Positions 5,904-10,404 of a stretch of 10,404 nucleotides of DNA are shown piece after piece. The stretch is from Chloroflexota bacterium (GTDB lineage Bacteria; Chloroflexota; Limnocylindria; Limnocylindrales; CSP1-4), in contig JACQEH010000191.1 in the NCBI GenBank assembly GCA_016200675.1, forward strand, positions 1-10,404, given 5' to 3'. Position 1 is the first letter of the stretch; every line of letters begins with the position of its first letter. The position numbers and the translations under genes are program-made. The notes below the pieces were generated by a model. It was not told where the DNA came from. It saw only the letters and a program-made list of their open reading frames with translations, and searched no databases.

Positions 5904-6605
5904 TCAGGCGTCATGGGCCCGCGACGGCCGCGCAGCGGCGCGAGCGGCAGTCTCGAGCGCCCACTCGACCTGTGCGCGGATTGTTGGCTCGGCCGGCAGG
6001 GCAGACTCGAACGCGGCCCCGCCGATCGTGAAGCCCCAGGCCCCGAGCTTTGACACAGCCTCGATACGCTCGGCAGAGTCGATGGAACCGGCGACGACCA
6101 CGGGCCCCCGGGACGCTTGGACAACCGCGTCGATGATCGGCTCGACGGGCCCTGCGTGGCGATAGGCAAGCAGGTCGAGGCCATCGACGCCGTCGTGCCC
6201 GGTGAGTGCCGCGGCCGAGGCTGCAATCTCCTCGGTCGTCCCTTCGAGGACGGAGGGATGGCCGACGATCCGCCCCGGGAACGGGTAGTAGCGGATCCCG
6301 GACCCAGAGAGCAGCGGCAGTGCCTCGTCCACGTGCGTCCCGCCCATGACGACGTCCACGCCGATCTCCCGGGCGGCCCGGATGGAGCGGATCTCATCCT
6401 CGGCCGAGACGCTCACGACCTCGAGGTAGACGGTTCGTCCATCCTCGTGCATCCGCCGGGTGAGCTCGGTGAGGGTCTCCTTCGTCGCGCCGATGTCCTT
6501 GAAGCCGACGTGTCGGAGGGCGGTCCCCCGTAGCTCCTCGTAGACGTCGAGGGCGTCCGCGACGGTCGCGTCGTGGTGGGTGAGCATGAAGATGAATTCG
6601 GCCAT
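5904..6605 (-). CDS. HisA/HisF-like TIM-barrel protein of the sugar-kinase cluster, reaction unknown
   Basis: 233 residues from ATG 6605, with GAGGAG 7 nt upstream (6613-6618). The chain reads as repeated beta/alpha units: FIFMLTHHD (strand 1), HVGFKDIGA (33-40), VYLEVVSV (59-66), VDVVMGGT (83-90), IRYYPFPGRIVGHPSVLEG (104-122), GLDLLAYRH (142-150), VVVAGSIDSAERI (169-181) and GFTIGGAAFE (191-200). The final two strands carry the GS and GGA loops that bind a phosphate in phosphosugar TIM barrels such as HisA, HisF and TrpC. Candidate catalytic residues are Asp12, Lys36/Asp37, Glu62, Asp144 and His150. It lies 17 nt after the AraL-like phosphatase gene and is probably co-translated. The context suggests an isomerase, epimerase or aldolase acting on a phosphorylated sugar, but this is inference; I do not recognise a characterised orthologue. 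Confidence 0.7.
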   Translation of the reverse strand: MAEFIFMLTHHDATVADALDVYEELRGTALRHVGFKDIGATKETLTELTRRMHEDGRTVYLEVVSVSAEDEIRSIRAAREIGVDVVMGGTHVDEALPLLSGSGIRYYPFPGRIVGHPSVLEGTTEEIAASAAALTGHDGVDGLDLLAYRHAGPVEPIIDAVVQASRGPVVVAGSIDSAERIEAVSKLGAWGFTIGGAAFESALPAEPTIRAQVEWALETAARAAARPSRAHDA

Positions 6606-6612
6606 CGATGAG

Positions 6613-6618
6613 CTCCTC
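6613..6618 (-). promoter_or_regulatory. Ribosome binding site of the TIM-barrel gene
   Basis: Minus-strand GAGGAG, 7 nt before ATG 6603-6605. It lies in the 17-nt gap after the phosphatase stop (TAA, 6623-6625). This fixes the start and indicates independent re-initiation in a polycistronic message. Confidence 0.75.
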
Positions 6619-6622
6619 AGGA

Positions 6623-7441
6623 TTACCGGTCGACGCGGGGCACCAGGTCGGCCACGGATTCGAGCAAATAGCAGGGGCGAATGGGACTGTGCTCGACGTC
6701 CGCCCGGCTCGTCGCGCCGGTCAGGACGAGCGCCGAGACCATGCCCGCTTCGATCGCCATGCGCATGTCGGTGGCGAGGCGGTCGCCCACCAGGAGCGTC
6801 CGCTCGGCGACGAGGGCCAGGCGATCGAGAAGCATGGCAGCCATGTGCGGGCTCGGCTTGCCGACGATGGCCTCGGCCCGGGCGCCCGTGCTCGCCTCGA
6901 TGGCGGCGAGCATGGCGGCGCAGTCGGGCAGTGCGCCGCCCGGCATCGGGCAGAAGGCATCCGGGTTGGTGGCCACGATCCGGGCACCCGCCCGGACCGC
7001 ATCGAAGGCGATCTGGAGCTTCCCGTAATCGAAGGTCCGATCAAAGGACACTACGACGACGTCAATCCTGGCCGGATCCTCGGTCAGCTCCCAGCCCGCT
7101 TCTCGGAGGATGTCCCAGAGGAGCGGCTCGGCCACGGGGTAGAGCCTCGCATCGGGGGCGTTACGTCGCAGGTAGCGGACCAGCGCATCGGTCGACGAGA
7201 CGACCTCGGACGCCTGGGTCGGGATTCCCAGGCGGGTCAACTTCGCCGCGTAGTCAGACGGCCGCTCCAACGGCTTGTTGGTCAGGAAGACCGTTCGGCT
7301 GCCCATCGCCCGCAGAGCAAGGACGGTTTCCGCCGCCCCGGGCAGGAGGGCGTCCCCGAGGTACAGCGTGCCGTCGAGATCGAAGACGTACCCGTCGAAG
7401 CGGCGATCGACCTGGCCGCTCGTCGGCGTCCCGCCGCTCAC
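6623..7441 (-). CDS. HAD-superfamily IIA sugar phosphatase, AraL/NagD-like
   Basis: Predicted cytoplasmic phosphatase acting on small sugar or polyol phosphates. GTG at 7441 is chosen: it overlaps the stop of the preceding gene by 4 bp (GTGA), has GGAG 7 nt upstream (7449-7452), and yields 272 residues, close to AraL. A longer frame to 7573 adds only unrelated sequence. HAD motifs are complete: I, FDLDGTLYLGD with nucleophile Asp21 and Asp23; II, VFLTNKP with Thr54; III, Lys195 in AIVGKPSPHM; IV, LLVGDRLATDM with Asp220 and Asp225. The C2-type cap lies between motifs II and III (about 80-190), as in NagD/AraL (VVVSFDRTFDYGKL). Sits between the AraM-like dehydrogenase and the TIM-barrel gene. 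In B. subtilis, AraL is encoded in the arabinose operon and acts on sugar phosphates, possibly to limit toxic build-up; a similar role here is inferred. Confidence 0.87.
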   Translation of the reverse strand: MSGGTPTSGQVDRRFDGYVFDLDGTLYLGDALLPGAAETVLALRAMGSRTVFLTNKPLERPSDYAAKLTRLGIPTQASEVVSSTDALVRYLRRNAPDARLYPVAEPLLWDILREAGWELTEDPARIDVVVVSFDRTFDYGKLQIAFDAVRAGARIVATNPDAFCPMPGGALPDCAAMLAAIEASTGARAEAIVGKPSPHMAAMLLDRLALVAERTLLVGDRLATDMRMAIEAGMVSALVLTGATSRADVEHSPIRPCYLLESVADLVPRVDR

Positions 7442-8871
7442 AAGCCCGCTCCGATGCTGGCTGCCCGGGTCAGGAGCCGGTCCACGTCGGCGCTCGTCCA
7501 GGTGCCGGTGAGGGCCCGCAGGTCGGCCAGGACGAACCGGTTTCGCATGAGGTGGCAGGAACCAAGGGCCCATTGGGCCAGGCCTGGGCCCACCGCCGGA
7601 TCGAGGTCGCTGAAGCGGGTCGGAGCGCCGGCACGGCCGACCGCGGCGGCCAGAACGCCGGGGTCGACGGTCAACGACCGGAGGGCTGCCTTGTGGCGGG
7701 GCCAGTCACGCAGGAATCGGCGCACCGCAGGGCGTACCGATCGCAAGCGCTCCAGCTTGCGCTCGACGTCCCGCCAGCACTCTTCGGCAGCGGCGCCGGT
7801 CTCGTCGAGGCGCCCGAATGCCGCGCGCACGTTGGCCTCGACGGCGGTCGGGTCGGGGTCGAATGCGTCGGGGTCAACGGCGTCCGGATCGAACGTCTCG
7901 AGGGTCTCCTGCCAGGCGAGGGCCGCCACGATCGCCGCGACGCCAACCTGGGCTCCGTGGAAGGCGAGCGGCCGCCCCGCAGCCTCCGCATCCATGTCCA
8001 GGAGGTGGCTCACGATGTGCTCGGTACCGGAGATCGGCGCCGTCGAGCCGGCCACGCCAAGAGCGATCCCCGAGAGGGTCATGAGCCTGGCGAGGAGGGC
8101 CAGGGCACCGGCCTCGTTCGCCCGGACCGCGCCCGCCGCAACAAGAAGCTCCTCCCCCCCGCGCCGGAACAGGTCGACCGGGGCTGCCATCCAGGCGGGA
8201 TCCATCCCGAGCGCCCCGGCGAGATACCAGTCGGCGGGTGCCGTGAACATGGAGGCGAGCTCGCCGAACCCGGCGCGGTTCATCTCTGGCGGCGCCCCGG
8301 CGATCACCTGAAGGTCGATGACGAGCGCGTCGGGCCAGCGCGAGGGAACGGTCCGCTTGACGCCGTTCCGGACCAGGACCGCCATGTCGTCCGAGAATGC
8401 ATTCACGGAAACGGCGGTCTGGACCACGATCAGGGGCAGGCCGCCGGTCGCGAAGGTCGCGGCCTTGGCGATGTCGGTCATCGTCCCGGATCCCACGCTC
8501 ACGACGCACCCGGCGTCAACGATCGCGGCGGCAGCCTCGGCCAGGGCGTCCTCGTCGGCGTGGAGCTCGGGCCGGCCTGTCCCGATCGTCACGCGCCGCG
8601 TCTCTCGACTGGGGGCGAGACGCTCGACCACCAGGGCCTTGAGGTCCTCCCGCCCGCGCCGCATCGTCGTGGCATCTCCGAGGATCACGACCGGGCCTGG
8701 TCGCCCGAGATCTGCGACAAGGGCTGGCAGATCGTCGAGTGCGTGCCCGCCGATCCGGATGGCGCGCATGCCGATCGGGTGAAGGCGACGCTCGGGATCC
8801 CCGGCTGCGAGCAGCCCGCGCGTCGCGTCGAGATCGGCTGGGTCGGGGATCGGGTCGGCCGTCTCAGGCAT
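7438..8871 (-). CDS. Iron-type alcohol dehydrogenase, AraM/EgsA-like glycerol-1-phosphate dehydrogenase
   Basis: Likely NAD(P)-dependent interconversion of dihydroxyacetone phosphate and sn-glycerol-1-phosphate, or of a related polyol phosphate. ATG 8871 gives 477 residues and overlaps the kinase stop by 8 bp (ATGCCTGA); the frame upstream runs through the kinase gene. Dinucleotide-binding motif: VVSVGSGTMTDIAK (123-136, Asp133). Substrate/cofactor loop: QTAVSVNAFSDDMAVL (151-166). Metal-site region: GFGELASMFTAPADWYLA (201-218), His285 in SGTEHIVSH and His305 in AFHGAQVG. The position that is normally Asp in GxGD (GldA Asp171/173, M. jannaschii G1PDH Asp148) is Glu204 here. It is longer than AraM (about 400), with an Asp-Pro-rich insertion (three DPDA/DPDP units, about 327-342) and a C-terminal helical extension. 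No strong ribosome binding site, so coupling to the kinase gene is likely. Confidence 0.83.
   Translation of the reverse strand: MPETADPIPDPADLDATRGLLAAGDPERRLHPIGMRAIRIGGHALDDLPALVADLGRPGPVVILGDATTMRRGREDLKALVVERLAPSRETRRVTIGTGRPELHADEDALAEAAAAIVDAGCVVSVGSGTMTDIAKAATFATGGLPLIVVQTAVSVNAFSDDMAVLVRNGVKRTVPSRWPDALVIDLQVIAGAPPEMNRAGFGELASMFTAPADWYLAGALGMDPAWMAAPVDLFRRGGEELLVAAGAVRANEAGALALLARLMTLSGIALGVAGSTAPISGTEHIVSHLLDMDAEAAGRPLAFHGAQVGVAAIVAALAWQETLETFDPDAVDPDAFDPDPTAVEANVRAAFGRLDETGAAAEECWRDVERKLERLRSVRPAVRRFLRDWPRHKAALRSLTVDPGVLAAAVGRAGAPTRFSDLDPAVGPGLAQWALGSCHLMRNRFVLADLRALTGTWTSADVDRLLTRAASIGAGL
7449..7452 (-). promoter_or_regulatory. Ribosome binding site of the AraL-like gene
   Basis: Minus-strand GGAG, 7 nt before the GTG at 7439-7441, inside the last codons of the AraM-like gene. 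Together with the GTGA overlap it decides in favour of the 272-residue start. Confidence 0.7.
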
Positions 8872-10360
8872 GCTGCGCCGTCCGGTCAAAGATCGGCTCG
8901 ACGGCGTCGAAGAGGATCCGGTAGGTCCCGTAGGCATCGTCGTAGGCGGCCTTCGTCGAGGGGTCCGGTTCGTAGACGTCATCCTCCAGCCGGACGAGTG
9001 CGTCGGCCGCTTCGTCGAGGGACCCGAACAGACCCGCGACCACTCCGGCGATCATCGTCGCGCCGAGCGCGGTCGATTCCGGATGGACGACGCGGCGAAC
9101 CGGCTTAGCCGTGATGTCGGCCTTCATCTGGAGGAGGAGGTCGCTCTTGGACCCGCCCCCGACGACCCGGATCTCGCCGTCCCCGAGGCCCATCTCCGCG
9201 AAGCGGTCGACGATGTCGCGCATCCCGAAGGCGCAGCCCTCGAACACGGCGCGGGCGAGATGACCCATCCCGTGCGCCAGCGAGAGGCCGTGGAAGGCCC
9301 CGCGCGCGCGGCCATTCCAGCGCGGGGTCATGGCCCCCGAGAGGGCAGGCAGGAAGACGAGGCCGGCCGCGCCGGCTGGCACATCCGCGGCAATGGCGCA
9401 GAGGTCGTCGAACGTCGTCCGGCCGATCGTGTCGTTGAACCAGCGGACGCTCCCGCCGGACACGAACCCGGGGTTCTCGATCAACCACGAGCGTGGGTCG
9501 GCGTGGGCATGGGTCTCGACGAGCCCCGACCGATCGAACACCGGGGCGCCCGAGGCCACCGCGACCGGCTCTGCCGTGCCGGCGATGTCGCAGATGGGAC
9601 CGGCGCGCAGGACCCCGGCCCCGAGGCAGGCCGCATGCTCGTCGCCCGACCCCACGGCCACGAGGCAGTCGGTCGTCAGGCCGAGCGCTGCGGCCCCCGA
9701 GGCGGTGAGGGTGCCGGCGACGGCCGTCGCGGCGGCGACCCGGGGCAGCTGCGACGCGTCGAGCTCGGCGGCGGCGAGCAGCTCGGGCGACCAGTTCCGT
9801 GACCGGACGTCGTACAGCAGCGTGGAGGAGGCGTTGGAGTGGTCGACGACGGCCGCGTCCGTCAGGCGGTTGACCGCCCAGCTTCCCGGCAGGTGGAACA
9901 CGGACGTTCGCGCGAAGGCGTCGGGTGCGTGCTGCCGGAGCCACAGGATCTTCGGGGCGACATGGCTCGAATCGAGGTTCAGGCCGGAGCGCTCGATGAG
10001 GGCCTCGCGGGCGATCCTGCGCCCCAGGGCAGCGGCCTCGTCCTCGGCCCGCCGGTCCAGCCAGATGATGGCCGGGTGAACCGCCACGCCCTGGGCGTCG
10101 ACCGGCACGACGCCGTCCACCTGGCTGGCCAGCGCGATCGCCGACACGTCGGCGGGCGCGAGGCGCTGGCCGGCAACGAGGTCGGCGACCACCGCGCGCA
10201 ACGCCGCCCACCAGTCGGCGGGATCCTCCTCGGCCCAGGCCGGCTGCGGACAGCGCAGGTCATAGCGGCGGGAGGCCTCGGAGACCAGGCGGCCGGATGG
10301 ATCGAGCAGCAGCCCCTTGAGACTCTGCGAACCCAGATCGATCCCGATGACGTATCCCAA
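8864..10360 (-). CDS. FGGY-family carbohydrate kinase, xylulokinase-like
   Basis: ATP-dependent phosphorylation of a sugar or polyol, 498 residues (XylB about 484-510). The start is TTG at 10360, giving LGYVIGIDLGSQSLKG, with AGGGG 5 nt upstream; the frame stays open to the window edge, so a slightly longer form cannot be excluded. N-terminal ATPase motif: IGIDLGSQSLKGLLLD (5-20). FGGY signature 1: SSHVAPKILWL (131-141). Xylulokinase-style DHSNASSTLLYDV (173-185). Catalytic base Asp240 in VAVGSGDEHAACLG. C-terminal nucleotide domain: GTAEPV (261-266), FLPALSGAMTPRWNG (336-350) and VVGGGSKSDLLLQMKADI (399-416). The family includes xylulose, ribulose, glycerol and erythritol kinases, and the substrate cannot be set from sequence alone. 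First gene of the visible cluster; an 8-bp overlap couples it to the AraM-like gene. Transport or isomerase genes may lie beyond the right edge. Confidence 0.9.
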   Translation of the reverse strand: MGYVIGIDLGSQSLKGLLLDPSGRLVSEASRRYDLRCPQPAWAEEDPADWWAALRAVVADLVAGQRLAPADVSAIALASQVDGVVPVDAQGVAVHPAIIWLDRRAEDEAAALGRRIAREALIERSGLNLDSSHVAPKILWLRQHAPDAFARTSVFHLPGSWAVNRLTDAAVVDHSNASSTLLYDVRSRNWSPELLAAAELDASQLPRVAAATAVAGTLTASGAAALGLTTDCLVAVGSGDEHAACLGAGVLRAGPICDIAGTAEPVAVASGAPVFDRSGLVETHAHADPRSWLIENPGFVSGGSVRWFNDTIGRTTFDDLCAIAADVPAGAAGLVFLPALSGAMTPRWNGRARGAFHGLSLAHGMGHLARAVFEGCAFGMRDIVDRFAEMGLGDGEIRVVGGGSKSDLLLQMKADITAKPVRRVVHPESTALGATMIAGVVAGLFGSLDEAADALVRLEDDVYEPDPSTKAAYDDAYGTYRILFDAVEPIFDRTAQHA

Positions 10361-10404
10361 GACGGCCCCTATGCCGGCCCGGTATCGGCCGAAAGAGAAT
10401 CTCC

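Noticed and set aside
5904..6605. TIM barrel considered as geranylgeranylglyceryl phosphate synthase because a G1P dehydrogenase-like gene is nearby (archaeal-type lipid pathway).
   Set aside because: The characteristic GGGP synthase motifs are not seen and the neighbours are a sugar kinase and phosphatase rather than prenyl or lipid genes.
6580..9108. 842-codon plus-strand open frame antisense to the AraL- and AraM-like genes and part of the kinase gene.
   Set aside because: No recognisable domain; the minus strand carries three intact enzymes with complete motifs. Typical GC-driven antisense frame.

Overview
This is a very GC-rich bacterial segment with short intergenic gaps, strong AGGAGG-like ribosome binding sites, and GTG/TTG starts alongside ATG. 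The gene styles suggest an uncultured Chloroflexota (Limnocylindria-like) or an actinobacterium. These are a J-domain protein with a WYGPSSGEYW/YADPRKHGPEY module and an XRE-type regulator with an unusual C-terminal domain. That assignment is inference from protein style; the window holds no rRNA or other marker gene.

Layout. 1-883 (minus) is the N-terminal 294 residues of a J-domain protein that runs off the left edge. 975-2090 (minus) is an L-asparaginase of the Rhizobium etli ReAV type, separated from it by a 9-bp tandem repeat. A 334-bp divergent intergenic region with three consecutive palindromes separates it from upp (uracil phosphoribosyltransferase, 2425-3066, plus). After upp come a decayed VOC/glyoxalase-family remnant (3096-3253) and a 16-bp tandem repeat. 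3412-4182 (minus) is an XRE-like helix-turn-helix protein with an unassigned C-terminal domain and an inverted repeat just upstream. 4183-4704 holds no gene and is dominated by a GC-rich degenerate repeat island.

The right half (4705-10360) is one minus-strand gene run: an FGGY-family sugar kinase, an AraM-like iron-type glycerol-1-phosphate dehydrogenase, an AraL/NagD-like HAD phosphatase, a HisA/HisF-like TIM-barrel protein and a class III aminotransferase. The first four are tightly packed (8-bp overlap, 4-bp GTGA overlap, 17-nt gap) and should be translationally coupled. The kinase + AraM + AraL combination echoes the arabinose operon of Bacillus subtilis (araB, araM, araL), but no isomerase or epimerase is present here. 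The cluster therefore looks like a sugar or polyol phosphate pathway with an uncertain substrate. The aminotransferase at the end is broken by an apparent internal deletion plus frame change, removing roughly 70 residues after the PLP lysine region.

Most notable oddities: a predicted zinc-ligand lysine replaced by Gln in the asparaginase, a predicted metal-ligand Asp replaced by Glu in the AraM-like enzyme, the broken aminotransferase, the uncharacterised TIM-barrel member of the kinase cluster, and the HTH protein with its own candidate operator.
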